Source of the DNA: Phlegmacium glaucopus
Lineage: Eukaryota > Basidiomycota > Agaricomycetes > Agaricales > Cortinariaceae
Assembly: GCA_015039465.1 (NCBI GenBank)
Contig: MU130710.1
Span: forward strand, 240,929 to 304,928
DNA: 64,000 bases
Direction of reading: 5' to 3'
The notes below the pieces were generated by a model. That model did not search any database. It saw only the letters and a program-made list of their open reading frames with translations, and had not been told where the DNA came from. The position numbers were made by a program, and so were the translations under genes. Below, in pieces: positions 1-12,178 of this stretch (the first letter of the stretch is position 1; every line of letters begins with the position of its first letter).

Positions 1-513
1 GACTTGAGAAGCAATGCTGGAAACACTCTTGCTCATCTGGTGCTGCGTATCCCCATATACTGCAGTACTAGCGGTCGCACTGGCACGAGAAGAGAAGGAA
101 TTAGCAGCATCTGTAAACGAAGTATATTTGGATTTGGCGAGCTGGACCAGATGTTCTTTAGGTCCTTTCGGAGCGACCACGCCTTGCTTGAGTAAAAACT
201 CCCGAAGACGCGATTCATCCCATTCATCAAAAGATGTATCCCGAATCCCAGTAAATAATTCCTGAGCGGAAGTGTATTGGTCATAAGTCCATGAGGAAGC
301 TTTGTTCCAGTTGGAAGCGACCAAGTCCCTCAGTTCTGCTTGGGTCGCTGAATGTGTAGGAAGTGGTACATTGTGGAGTTCGAGCCAAGAACGAAGATTA
401 TTTGTATCCCATGACGAGTAAGCTGGTTCTTCCGTGTTGGATGAACCGCCAAACCAAGAGGCCTGAGCGGCTAGAGTCAAGGTCGCAGTGAATAGAAAGA
501 GAGAGGGACGCAT
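1..513 (-). CDS. Ish1/Msc1-like secretory or nuclear-envelope protein, 3' part outside window
   Basis: The reading frame opens at ATG 513 and stays open through the left edge, giving about 170 residues with no intron in this part. It starts with a hydrophobic signal peptide (MRPSLFLFTATLTLAAQA, residues 1-18). Short repeated modules follow, each with a Trp-x-x-x-x-Leu-Arg-x-Trp/Phe-Leu core: WDTNNLRSWLELHNVP, then WDESRLREFLLKQGVV, with spacers of the LVASNWNKASSWTYDQY type. This pattern is that of the Ish1/Msc1 repeats of fungal stress-response or nuclear-envelope proteins, which resemble SAP modules. The family is usually several hundred residues long, so most of the protein lies to the left. 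The role (nuclear envelope/ER lumen, stress) comes from the family. It is transcribed away from PAN3. Confidence 0.72.
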   Translation of the reverse strand, partial: MRPSLFLFTATLTLAAQASWFGGSSNTEEPAYSSWDTNNLRSWLELHNVPLPTHSATQAELRDLVASNWNKASSWTYDQYTSAQELFTGIRDTSFDEWDESRLREFLLKQGVVAPKGPKEHLVQLAKSKYTSFTDAANSFSSRASATASTAVYGDTQHQMSKSVSSIASQV

Positions 514-804
514 TGTTTGATTGGAAAGGCGGAGAGGAGACTACTTATACTGTCTGACACTGGACGTACCAAATATGACGTCAGCACATGACGTTCCGCA
601 CCTTTTGTTGTCCCTTGTTTGCTCCAGCTTGTTTTCAGTAAAAGTGATGAATTTTTTTTGTACAACTTTTTCGAGTCTTTTTCTGATTCTAACTATTTTT
701 TTGATCTTCAATCCTTTCATCTGGTAGTCGTTGTCGCCCGGGTTAGATCACTAAAAAGGGGGAAGATGTTATAAATAATGGTGATTAAAGGTTTGCAATA
801 AATC

Positions 805-3721
805 TTACTTGAAAGCACTCGCGACACAAGCTTTGACCTCTTTATAACTTACGACGAGACAGCTCTGCTCATCTCTTGCAACAAGCATGACCCGCTCATC
901 CGTACCTGCGTCAAGCTAAGAAAAAGTGATGTTATTTTGATTGCATATGTCGAGAAAAAGGAGATAATACCTTATTCAAACAAGTAAGCACATGCGATAA
1001 ATCCAATACCGGATTGCCCATCTCGTCCACCTGATGGAAAACATAATCACGGAACAGCTTGATAATATACCGGTCTCCAGTCTCCGACCATCGTTGATCA
1101 CGAGCGAATCTAGATGTAAAATTTGAGTTAGTTCCTCGCGTATGACAAAGGAAAGAAAAGCAAGTTACTCTGGACGTTCATTGATAAACCCGAATTTGCA
1201 TAACAATCTGACAAGACGAGCATTCTCCAGTTCACCGGAAAGTTCGTATTCCAATCTATCAGTCGCCCTGAAAAGGTATGAGCATCAACGGCAGAAACTC
1301 GACTGAGAAGGGAAGAAACGAACATAAAAGCTTCATCCTGTTCAGCAAGCACCCTACCACGCATCATGTCCAACAACTGGTCGATATTCTACCAAAGACC
1401 AGAAGAAAAAAACCTATCAACCGTTGAATCAAATCAAAAAAAAATTCACACACCCTCTGCCTGGTATGCCCAACCAAAAACAACGCAACATTCTTGATAT
1501 CCACACTGTATATCCTCCCAATTGTTTCTATACTAGTTTGTAAATGCTGAGGATTCGAAGCAGCCACGTTATTGCAACACAGAGCGAACACCACCTGCCC
1601 AAACATGAGCAAGTCTTCTTGTTGGAGAGTGTGCACGTCTTGGGGGGTGTCGTGCATCAGAATGTCGATGATTCCACATGAGCTGATCCGGAGTCTATAT
1701 TCATATGAAAATGTAAAATCATTCTAACTAAAGCGAAATGACGAACCGATTCTGTCCTGTAACCAGGATCTTTGTCACATCTAACATCCTCACTGCCTGA
1801 CCTCTCTCATGTACCCTCTTGATAGCAGATGCAAGCTGGACAATATATGACCACAACGTGCGTTCGGGTAACATCTGATGTTGAGCCTGTTGATATTTAT
1901 GCAACTGTTGATGGCGTCCGTAATAAATTGGTTGTTGGTATGCTGGAGCTTTGGGTTTGATGTGAGCATCATAGAGTGTTTGGGCGTTAGGATGGTAAGC
2001 GTAGACGACGACGAGGGCTGCATACCAAAGTGAGAAAGATGTAGTTAATTCAAGGAATAGAGGTAACGTACAGTTATCACCAAAAGAGCGTGTCGTGAAT
2101 GCCTCTCGTACTGCAATAATGCTTGGATGTTGGATTTGAGACCAAACCTCGATGGGAGCAAACGCAGATTGGCGTGCCAAGCGATAATCTTCAAGAACAC
2201 AATCTCAATATTAAAGGGAGGAATGATCGTGTGTAAACACCCACTCTCAATCCTTCTCAAAGTATATGGAATGCCATCCAAAGTCCTAATAGCCCTGTAA
2301 ACAACTGAAAGCCAATTGCCAAAATTCCTACGCTCAACGTTCGCACCACTGGGTTCGATTGGAACGAGGGTGTGGTAGCCTTGTAGTTCTTCCGGTAAAC
2401 GTTGGCCTTAAAAGGAAAACGCATCAAGCACATCACGCAAGACAACAGACAAAGGGGAAAACTATAATTACCAATTGGAGCAACACCCTGAATGCTTTCA
2501 CTTCGTTCTTGCAATAACTGACGGAGATCGTTGGAAGCAGGTACGAAATGACTATTGCTTGTGTTCCTAATAAGTTCGGGTGGAATAGATGGAGCATAGA
2601 GGAGGTAGTTTAACTATAGTCGTCTTTTAGCATGCGTAAGGAAGGAACTGCACCAAATGGCTCACCGGTTGACGTAGAAACACGGGCGACGGGTTGTAGT
2701 ACGCAGCATCCATAACTTCCTGCTCATACCCATGATGTGATTGGTATTCCAATTGGTTCTGGTCGTAATAGTTTGTATCTGACTGTTGGAGAACAAGGAT
2801 CAGTGAGGATGTAAGCATAAGATCCGAACTCAGCGGATTTCAAACAAAGCAAGGCAGAGGGATAACGTTGAACAACACATACAGTTTCCATGTCTGGTGT
2901 CCCGTTGGTGTCTTTGGTCGGTGGATAGTCATAGGTGCTGGCGTAATCTGAATCGTAACCAGGTTCTGGTTCTCCTTCGACGAGGTATTCTTGTGGTAGT
3001 TGCTCGACCTTATCCTTGTGCTCCATATATTCAATATCAGAAGCAAGCGTTGACCTTCCGACCAACGAAGGAAGGATAGACAATTAGCCAGCATTCAGAT
3101 GGATGGTATGCAACAAACTCACGAGTCTACTGAAGACACCGTTTCGGTAGTAGACGGCGGAGGAGGTAGAGGGAGAGTGGAAGAAGGGGTCGCCTCAGTC
3201 GATGCAGCCGTCGTGGCGACAGCAGACTTTGGAATGAAGACAGGTGCGTTTACAGCTTGAGCAGAGAGTGCGCCCATTGCTGGAGATTCGGGGAATGGGA
3301 CAGGAGAAGCGGGCCTGAGCTAATGTTAGATGGTGGGTATGAGGCTTGAACAAGACATACGGTGAAATCGGTACGTCTGTTGACTACAGAGAACGGGCTA
3401 AGCGTTGGTTAATGAAGGAGAGAGAGGAGTAGACATACTGGGGGATGCGAATATATACATCCCTTATCTTGATATTTACAGTGCCTGTTAAGGCATGAAG
3501 CAAGTACTTTGATTACAAGGTTATATGAAACTCACCCATAGATAAAAATATTTTTACACTGGCGTTGTACAGAATCTATATATCATTCAGTACCCTCAGG
3601 TAATTTGCGAACAGAGATGCCTACCCTTTCGGAAGCGTTGTTTCCCCGAAGAGTCGACCTCCGGAGCGGTGGGTTTGACTATCTTTATCGCAGTCGACTG
3701 AGGCCTGGCAAAGAACGCCAT
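805..3721 (-). CDS. PAN3: PAN3, regulatory subunit of the PAN2-PAN3 poly(A) nuclease
   Basis: PAN3 recruits the PAN2 deadenylase to poly(A)-binding protein for the first phase of cytoplasmic mRNA deadenylation. ATG is at 3721. The first exons are small (3721-3625, 3575-3536, 3484-3439) and together encode a CCCH zinc finger (QCKNIFIYG / [15 protein letters not shown]). A PAM2-like motif ([16 protein letters not shown]) follows at about 3230-3290. The middle is the family's pseudokinase domain: [36 protein letters not shown] and [19 protein letters not shown]. The C-terminus is the highly conserved knob: [19 protein letters not shown], then [19 protein letters not shown] and [14 protein letters not shown] before TAA at 807-805. 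At least nine exons are needed. Domain order is complete and I see no lesion. Confidence 0.95.
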
Positions 3722-5055
3722 GTATGCGCCGTTTGTTATGAAGGGTACGACTGACGCCTCCGTTCTGCTGCCCAGCAGAAACGATAAGACGGGAGGAGTT
3801 TCAGACTTGCCGAGTCCATATTCATCAATCTATTACCTTGCCGTTATAACAATGACATACAATGGGCGTTACCATGGCAGCACAGCTTCTAATTAAAAAA
3901 ACGGAAACTATTTTCGACTTTTCTGAATCAGAATCAGGGTATTCGAGGGTATTTGAAGCCATTGCTGACAGACTTGCCCCTCGACCTAATTGTCTTCCAT
4001 TATATGGGCTGCCTTCGGGAGACTACCCTCGATCTACAAATTCATTTCCGGCTTTGCCAGGTTCTCGCTCTCTAGGTGAAGTATCAGACTGCCAGAGTAG
4101 CCAACCGTTCCTTTTGGAGCGCTTATATATAGCATATGCATATAGACCTGCAGAGGCTTTTCATGATGCTACTTCACCACTGATCGTATAGATTCATGCT
4201 CTGAGTCTAAATCGCACATGTCACGAAAACTCGCTCTTTCTCTCTACTGCCGAATTGGAACGTGCGGCTGCTGCTCCATTTCGATGGATCGCGTTATTTC
4301 GGAGGACAGAGACAACAATGGAGTTTTTACCCGTTCGTATGACCCGAATCATCATAGATCCACCCGAAAAGATATGGTGAACGACCGCCTTGAGCACTTT
4401 GAGTCCATAAAATCTCCCTATCTCGTGTGCTACGCTACCTCGTGACAATTGGTCTGAACTGACTAGGCGTATGGCACCAGTGGGATACATCTCAGACAAT
4501 GATACGTCCTCTGATTGGAAACTGATAGACATGTGGGCCACTAAACTACATTGAAGTTTTCGTGGCCTCTTTCATTAGTCTGATAATCGCTCAGGCTCGA
4601 TGACGCCTTCTGTTACTATGGCTTTGACGCCTTACAGCTTCTGTCCAGCGTCTAGTACGCTTATTTATATATTCGAAAGAGATGGAGCTATCGTCGTTGC
4701 TGATTTCTTGTAAACTTGATACTGAAGTCGCCACACTGTGAATGGGCGTATTGCTATAACATCGAGGTTACTGGTCCGCGAACTGAGGGAGTTCAATTAG
4801 TAGTCTTGGTCCACCGATGCCAAAAGTGATTAATGGTCCAAAATTACTGGAGATATCTGTGGGATATTGTGCAAATGTAGTACACCGCATCACGAAAGTA
4901 GCAGTTGCGAAGGTGACTCTAAATAATAGAAGCAGTTTTGACCGGGTGCGGTCCACGGAAGAAAGAAGAGCTATGCTAGTTCATTGTATATGTGTGTTAC
5001 GTAAGAGTCCCTTGTATGGATAGCAGTTACACGCCCCTTGCTCAGAATCCAACTC
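3722..5055. other. Intergenic, divergent promoter region PAN3 / dual-specificity phosphatase
   Basis: This 1.3-kb stretch separates two divergent genes. A 109-codon forward reading frame (3862-4191) has no recognisable motif. I take the region as the two promoters and 5' UTRs, possibly with an untranslated first exon of the phosphatase. Confidence 0.5.
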
Positions 5056-7674
5056 ATGCTGAAGGAGTCCACTCCTCCGTTTTCGCCTTTCCCAGTTCCA
5101 AAATGTCGACCTCCAAATATTGACCCCACAAGGACAATCGAGAAAAAAGACCCACCCATCCTTCTCGAACCAGAATCACTCCTTCCCAAACAAGGCGATA
5201 ACATTGTGGAAGATACCATACAGCTTTCAGACTCGGATTCTTCAGGACCATCGTCGCCTATAAGTAGAAAAGGTTCTGCTTTACAAGTTGTATCTTCTGG
5301 TGAAGACCTATTACCCGATGATTTATCCAAAGATCTTGCCGCCCTTCAACAATTGCGCCAGAGCGTAAAGAAGAATTTACGTCTTCGACCCATTCGCTCA
5401 CGAGGGAATTTACCTAAAGTCAATGTGGGCCAGGACATGATGTCTCCTGCCTTACAGTCGTCTTTCTCATCTTCCCCAAGGAGTCCAAATCTTCATAGTG
5501 CTCTAAGCCCCACATCCAGCATCGCCTCCTCTTATTTCACACCCACCTTAGAATTACCTCACAGTGCTTTCTTTCCAGTTTCAACATCTAGCGCTAGTGA
5601 CCGGCCACCTCTACCATCTCCAGCCCTACTGCCCCAACCCACTGCATGTCCGATCTCGCCAGAGTCTCTATACACTCGCCTGGTGTCAGCTAAGCGCCCC
5701 TTATTAATTGATACTCGACCTGCGGCCGCCCATCAATCATTTCATCTGCGTCATAGCATCAACATCGCCATCCCCTCTCTGATTCTCAAACGATTTCGAC
5801 GACCAGGGGGTGGACTTCCAAACCTTGATGCCCTTCGACAATATATCACATCGGATCAAGGGAAAAGCGTTTGGGATTCGCTGATGTGTTCGGGTGGGCC
5901 TTGGGATGGTGATGTCGTCATGTACGATGATGAAATGGACCCAAAAGACAAAGACCATTTGGGTGTAGCTGCCTGGGCCATCATCCCTGTGATTTCTCCC
6001 CTCCTCAGCTATGGCAGTGTTGATTATCTAGAAGGTGGTGTTGCCTTGGCGAGACATCATCCTACGCTCTCAACCCTGATAAGCACCGGTTACGATTCAG
6101 ATATAGTTGATAACAACTCTATATCTGATTCGGCGCCAATGGTCCAAACGCCGGGATTTCAAGGTGGAATGCGTAAAGGCGGAGGACTCTTCCAACTAAA
6201 TACCCAAATGAGTATCCTTTCAAAACCACTGCCTGAAATAGAACCTTCCTCGTCTACTTCCTCTCACCCCCGCTCTCCATTGCCATCGACGTCATCTTCG
6301 AGTTCTAGTCTCAACCCAGTGGATTCAAACCATATAAACCTAATTGATGCTTCACCCTCTCCTCCACCGTCTTCAATATCTTTTAGAACGCCCGCATCTC
6401 CTCGTCGTCCAAGTGTTCCAAATTTACGTCGGCTGGATACAAAATCGGCTGAACGCCTTAATCCCAACTTACCTAAACTCTCAGTTCGCACCAAACCTAT
6501 GCGATCAGCTACGCTCACCGTCCCTCCTTCGCTTAGTATCATCCCACCACAATCGCCATCTCATCTTCAACTTATGTATTCAAATCATACGCCACCTCCT
6601 TCGGCAAGGTTTGGAGTCATGTCACCAACAAATGATCCTGCCAATTATCTCACCCCTTATTTCACCCCACCACATACACCCGGCACACCAAAACCATTCT
6701 CACCCCCATCACCCGTTACTGCTCGACCTGAACTGGATCCACCATCTACTGATGAAGCATTCCCAGTTTTCACTATATCAACGATACTGCCCAACTTTTT
6801 GTTTTTGGGACCTGAACTGACAACTCTGGAACATGTAGAGGAGCTACAAGAGTTGGGTGTGAAGCGGATACTAAATATTGCGGCTGAGTGTGATGATGAT
6901 CATGGATTGAAGTTGAAGGAGGTGTTTGAAAAGTATTATAAGATCCCGATGAGGGATACCGTTGAGGAAGAAAATATTGCACAAGGAGTTAGAGAGGTGT
7001 GTGATATTCTTGGTATGTGTCTTTTTGCTTTGTCTTTTTATGGCATCATACTAATGGCTGTATCCTATTCTCAATCATAAGATGATGCCCGTCTACATTC
7101 CTCGCCTACGTATGTTCACTGCAAAGCTGGTAAATCACGTTCTGTGACAGCCGTCATGGCCTACCTCATCCATGCCAACCACTGGACGCTCTCCCGAGCC
7201 TATTCATTCGTACTCGAAAGACGAAAAGGAATCTCGCCCAATATCGGATTCGTTTCCGAACTCATGACATTCGAAGAGCTAGAACTAGGTGGTAAATCTA
7301 TCGGAGTACAACCTACAAGCGGTTCTTTGGGAAGCGCCATGGGGTCCGGAGCCATAGATACGGGTGGGTCACATATGAGCTCACAGGATAATTACTCCAT
7401 GGCCGTCGGTGGGGGCCATCTCCGTCGTGGTGCACATGTGAGGGAGAGTCTACCACCTGCTTTGGGTGCACTGGAAATAGGAGGAACGGTGGGAGGACCG
7501 ATGTCGGCTGGTGGGTTGATGGAGCGTGTGATGGGAGATTCGGGTCAAGAGATGGAGATTAAGGATGCTACGGGTAGATATAGGCATGCGAGACGGGCTC
7601 CTGTTGATGAGAATACCTTGCAGCCTATGAGGAGGGTGAGTAAAGCTGGGTTGGAGAGTGCTGCTCATGCATAG
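5056..7674 (+). CDS. Rhodanese-like plus dual-specificity protein phosphatase (MAPK-phosphatase type)
   Basis: Two exons, 5056-7012 and 7082-7674, give 849 residues. The 69-nt intron has donor GTATGT, branch site ACTAAT and acceptor CATAAG, and the phase fits (D-I-L-D-D). An N-terminal low-complexity segment precedes a rhodanese/CDC25-like module (about residues 203-330; core RPLLIDTRPAAAHQSFH). After a long Ser/Pro-rich linker comes the DSP catalytic domain from about residue 570 (ILPNFLFLGPEL; IPMRDTVEEENI). The signature VHCKAGKSRSVT puts the catalytic Cys at about 666 and Arg at about 672, followed by AYLIHANHWTLSRAYSFV. This order matches MAPK phosphatases of the Msg5/MKP type, whose N-terminal rhodanese domain docks the kinase. 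The substrate is inferred. The first in-frame ATG is 5056; a spliced upstream start cannot be excluded. Confidence 0.87.
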
Positions 7675-8083
7675 GTTGTTCCTGGGAAGGAGCGTGTTCC
7701 TTTGTCATTTGTTTTGTATTTTGTGTTCCCTTTTTTTTATTTATTTAAAAAGAGGACGACTAAAGCTTCATTAGGACCCCTGCCTTTTTTTTGTCTTTTC
7801 TTGCTATAGCTCTCTCTCAAGTCATGGTCGGCAATACCCTTTCGCGGCTTTATCCTTATTTGCATGGTGGTTTAAATTCAACACTTCCTTTCATGTATCC
7901 TTTTTTTTTATCGTTCCCCCACCTCCCTACCTTTTTTTTTTTGGCGAACTGTCATGATATCATGTATTTTTTCAAATTCGTATTTATAAGGTCTCTGTAG
8001 ATCCGTTTGTTGATTTTTAGTGGGGGAGGGAATCGATGGTCTGACTCGTTGTATTTTTAGCTGCTTACTAGAGTGATGCTGTG

Positions 8084-8090
8084 CACGTGA
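8084..8090 (+). promoter_or_regulatory. CACGTGA E-box upstream of the SRPBCC gene
   Basis: CACGTGA lies 44 bases upstream of the ATG at 8134, a usual distance for a fungal bHLH (Cbf1/Ino2-like) site. Only the sequence match and position support it. Confidence 0.3.
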
Positions 8091-8133
8091 CTGATCGAAT
8101 AGCAACCTGTTCAATCATCAATATAATGCATCA

Positions 8134-8791
8134 ATGACAAGCTCTCATCTTCCTCCTTTGAGTTCAAGCGGCGTATTTTCAGTCTCTTCCTCAAGCCTTA
8201 TTGATGCACCGCTCGAGAAAGTATGGTCAATCATGCTAGATTTCCCTTCTTACAATAAATGGCAAGCATCCATGCGTATGTCGTGCTGGCTCACTCTCAT
8301 TTACTCCTAGGAACTCATTTGTGTATGAGAATACGCCTGTCCTGAAATGAAAAAAAAAAAACCTTTCTTACTTTTTTTTGTTTGATAGACGCAGACAGGT
8401 TCTTATGAATGCTTCAAAGGAACCCTTACTCGATCAAACCCCTCGTGAAGGAGACTTCATCCAGATGTCGGTACACATTCCTCCAACTATGCAGGAGCCT
8501 GGATTGTTCGGCAGGGGTTCTGCTTTTGTGAAGATCACAACTATAGATCACGCAAACCATCGTGCTGCGTGGTGTACTGAAGGAATCCCGAGGTTCCTGC
8601 TCCATACGGAGCGTTGGCAGGCACTGAGCGTGGATGAAGTGACTGGAAAGACGAAATATGAGACTATCGAGGTGTTTGGTGGGCTTTTTGGCTATTTCGT
8701 CAAATTCTTTGTCGGCAAGAACCTTGCATTAGGTTTCAAAGCTGGTGCAGATTGCTTAAAGAAGTGTGCAGAAGAAGCATCTCCTCAGTAG
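8134..8791 (+). CDS. SRPBCC / START-like lipid-binding fold protein
   Basis: ATG 8134 begins SSSSLIDAPLEKVWSIMLDF then PSYNKWQ, the typical first strand and helix of SRPBCC (polyketide-cyclase/START-like) proteins. The last exon continues NASKEPLLDQTPREGDFI and SVHIPP, then AWCTEGIPRFLLHTERWQ, and ends at TAG 8791. The fold binds a hydrophobic ligand; the ligand is unknown. Splicing between 8275 and about 8395 is not fully resolved. Donor 8276 (GTATGT) and the downstream frame agree only if a 10-nt microexon (ACTCATTT preceded by GA, after CCTAG at 8305-8310) is used, restoring the M-R-T-H segment expected in the family. Total length is about 175 residues. The 3' end converges on the amidohydrolase gene. 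Confidence 0.7.
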
Positions 8792-9064
8792 GTATATGTA
8801 GTACGACCGTAGTACGACCTAAGTTCCTGGACCCTCAAATTAGGGATAGCTAGCGTATTACACATACTCAACGCAACTTATGTCCTATGATAACCCTGGT
8901 AGAAGATGCTACGCGTATGAACCTGATATTAGCGTCTGGCAGGAGAGAGCTTATAGTGATTACCCGTCGTCACACAGTCTGCCCGACAATCGCGAGTTCA
9001 AAAACCTATGTAATAATCCAAGTCATTCTTTATGTAGCCGAAAGGAATCCACGAGCTTCCATTG

Positions 9065-11665
9065 TCAAAAGGTGCCATAAGCTGCTTTTCCATCTACCAC
9101 CGTCGCCTTCACCTTCGTTTCCAAAATTTGGTGTAGAGGTATAGTCATAATGTCTTTGTCAAAGATAACAAAATCTGCTTTCTTTCCGGGACTCAAAGAT
9201 CCTATTTCATTCTCAGCAAAAGACGCATATGCCGCATCTAGGGTCATGCCCTTTAATGCTTGCGTGCGTGAGAGGCCTTCGTTTAGATACCTAGGTTATT
9301 GATAAGTCTCTGTTTCAAGCAACTGAGGAAAAAGGAGGAGAGGGAACTTACCAGCCTCCGGACCCATGAGGAGAGGTACCGTAAACTGATAATCGGGATA
9401 CAGCAGCATAGAATCCCAACAGAGGATTGACGCCTTCAACAGGGAAATCCGAGCCGAGAGGAAGGATGTGTTTAGGCGATACACTAGTAAAAGAAAAGGC
9501 TATTGAGAAAGGAATTAGGGTGAGCTATAATGACGTACCTCAACAAGGTTTGGTATGCATATGCGCTCTTAATTCTTTCAGATCCCTGCACTTTTAGGTC
9601 AATGATGGGCTTATATTCTTAAAAACGATGAAGCACGAACGATTCGACCCTCTGCATACCACATATCAGATGTTCTGAGTTTCAATCAAGCAGTTAGAAA
9701 TAGAAAGGAGGAGAACATGGCATCAAAATATCCTACGCATGTGTTGGTTGTACGCTTGCAATCACTGAAGAAACATAGTAAATCCTTAGGTTCACTATAC
9801 AATTATCGAGAAAGTACCAACCTCCAAGATCGCCAATTCTCTTCAGATCACTAGGCGCAAATATCTGAGCATGCTCTATGCGAGGACGCCATTCTGTCAC
9901 ATTTCCCCCACTCCGTGTGAGGATACCTTCGTAAATATCCAAAATGACTTGGTTTGCTCTGTCCCCTATGCAATGAATTGCCTAAAAATGAGATCGGATG
10001 GATATTCAAGTTAATTGATGCTCAACAAAGGATGTGACATACCGTCTGCCAACCATCTTTCCAGAACTGTTGAACGAGGCTTTCGAGAATTTCCGGGCTG
10101 CTTAGCATCAATCCATGCTCATCAGGTTTATCAGAGTAGGGTGCAAGTAGAGCGGCGCCCCAAGAGCCAAGAGCACCTGAACAGGGAACGCTAAGTCAGG
10201 ACAATTTATCTTCTAAACAAATAGCAGTATCATACCATCGGCAAATAACTTAACACTGCGAAGATTCAATCGTCCATGTTTTCCATAATTGATCAGACGA
10301 GGAAGTTGATTACCCCAATATTCATTGGATGGGATGTTGCCCATGAGGTAAAGGCGATTCTGAAAAGTGGGTTGTAGAGCGGCGTTGAGAACATACAGAA
10401 GATAACTCACAGCCAGTTTCCCTGTCTCTGCCATCCTACAAAAGCAAAAATATTCACCCAGCATTCGTATAACCCACAACAGGGGGCTTACCTTTTGAAC
10501 ACTTTGATCATGCCAACTTTGCTATCCGCGTCATGGATAGACGTTAACCCATACGAGAGAGCTTCCTTCATTGTCAACTCAAAGTAACGAGACATAGTTT
10601 CCTCACTCCATTCTGGAATAGGAACGAGGTTCATGGCGTTATCAATGAATATCCCAGTGGGATTTCCTTGCTCGTCCCGCACAACCAATCCACCATCGAC
10701 CTTGTCAGGTAAATCTGGCATTTGTTGGAGAACGGCTGGGGAGACCCAACGAGAGTGTCCGTCGACGCGGCTTAGGCAAATGAGGCGACCTTTTAGCAAT
10801 GGGTCTTGATCAAGATCAGCCTTGGGTAGTAGAACATGAGCTCATCATCCGAACCGTTGAGAAATTAAGACATACAGCTTTAGGAAATTCCGTTATTGAC
10901 CACTTAGTTTGATCCCAACCCCAACCTACGATCCATTGGGTCATATCGTTTTGTACGTCCGGATGCGATAGTATGTATGCCTTCACGCGTTCCACAACAT
11001 CTAAGTGTATATTCGGTGATTAAATACACTGTCGAGCATTGAAAAATGAATAATCGGATCTCACCTTGAATTGATTCAGAGCCTGCTAGAGGCAAGTCCA
11101 TCATAAGGCCGTTCTCAACAATATGGGCATGAGCATCTGTTAGACATGAGCCTTTAAAGATGCAGGTATGTCAAAAACAGCAACGTGCCAGCAAGTCCTG
11201 GTACGACAATGGCCTGCGGGTCTATGTGAATGACTCTAGATGGGCGATTCGTGAGCTTTATTATCCAGGCAGGGAGAATTCCATCTAAAGGTGCCAGGTA
11301 ATTATGGTGCGAGCCTATTATCTCAGCTTAACAATTCCAGTCAACATTGTGTTATATTTCGCCGGGTCAAAATACAATGTGGACATACCAAGCTTGCCAG
11401 AGTCAATAACATACGAACCACGCACAGAAATACATTCAACCCGGGGTCTGGATTCATCCACAGTGTATATGTTGTTTGTCTCGGAGCACAGCACGTAGGA
11501 TTCCAGGTTACTGGTAATGTAATTGAATGGAAGTTTTGCCAGTATGCCGAAGAGCAGTATTCCAAGCAGCCATTTCCGTTTGATATTAATTAGAGGCGCA
11601 TTGGGTTTTGTGATGGGGGTATGGGTAGGTGAATCGACGGTTTTCATGGTGGAGATCCTATTCAT
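9065..11665 (-). CDS. YtcJ-like amidohydrolase (amidohydrolase family 3) with N-terminal membrane anchor
   Basis: A multi-exon metal-dependent hydrolase. The start is ATG 11665 or, equally possible, the in-frame ATG 11647. Residues around 25-45 (KRKWLLGILLFGILAKLPF) form one membrane anchor preceded by basic residues, so the enzyme is probably membrane-tethered with the catalytic domain on the lumenal or outer side. Metal-binding H-x-H lies in LTDAHAHIVENGL at about 11110-11130. Later motifs are RVDGHSRWVSPAVLQQ, GLTSIHDADSKVGMIK, FADG near 10250, AIHCIGDRANQVILDIYEG near 9950-9985 and RIEHAQIFAPSD. The C-terminus is SLSPGKKADFVIFDKD and KVKATVVDGKAAYGTF before TGA at 9067-9065. The family acts on amide or ester bonds of diverse small molecules; no substrate can be named. 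Confidence 0.86.
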
Positions 11666-11896
11666 CGAGTGTCAGCAGACACGTATACAGATACTATATG
11701 CGTTTTCCCACTGAAAGCTTGACGATTTAACGGTCTCTGTTAGCACTTTGTCGACTCTGAGAGTAGCATTGAAGTACTTAGATGATCAGTTGATTCCTTG
11801 TTCGCCCGAAACGGATAGCCGACCCTAAATCTGTAGGCTGCAACAAATATTGCTGCCTTCTGGCAATCGAAATTTAGACGCAGTACTTAGCAAGTG

Positions 11897-11923
11897 GTAG
11901 TAGTAGTAGTAGTAGTAGTAGTA
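11897..11923 (+). repeat. (GTA)9 microsatellite
   Basis: Nine perfect GTA units lie in the intergenic space between the amidohydrolase start and the 3' end of the next gene. Confidence 0.95.
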
Positions 11924-12178
11924 AAAACTATGCTGAGGGCCTGAGGCAAACATGGAGTCGAAGCGAAGGTGAGATAGCGCCATACAAATCTGTAGAGAAG
12001 ATCATCCAGGCGATATTTCGCGTGCAACATTCAAGTTGAATAAACTGGAATAAGACTTACCAGACTCAATAAGTGGACCGCTCAGGCTCAAAACCATTGG
12101 AATAGGCGTGACCCCATACAAGCCCTGTCGCTTAATGATCGTCTGGCTACTGGTGCCATTATTCACTTCCGAAATAGA

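Noticed and set aside
3862..4191. 109-codon forward frame upstream of the phosphatase
   Set aside because: No motif, no supporting splice sites, and composition like surrounding promoter DNA.
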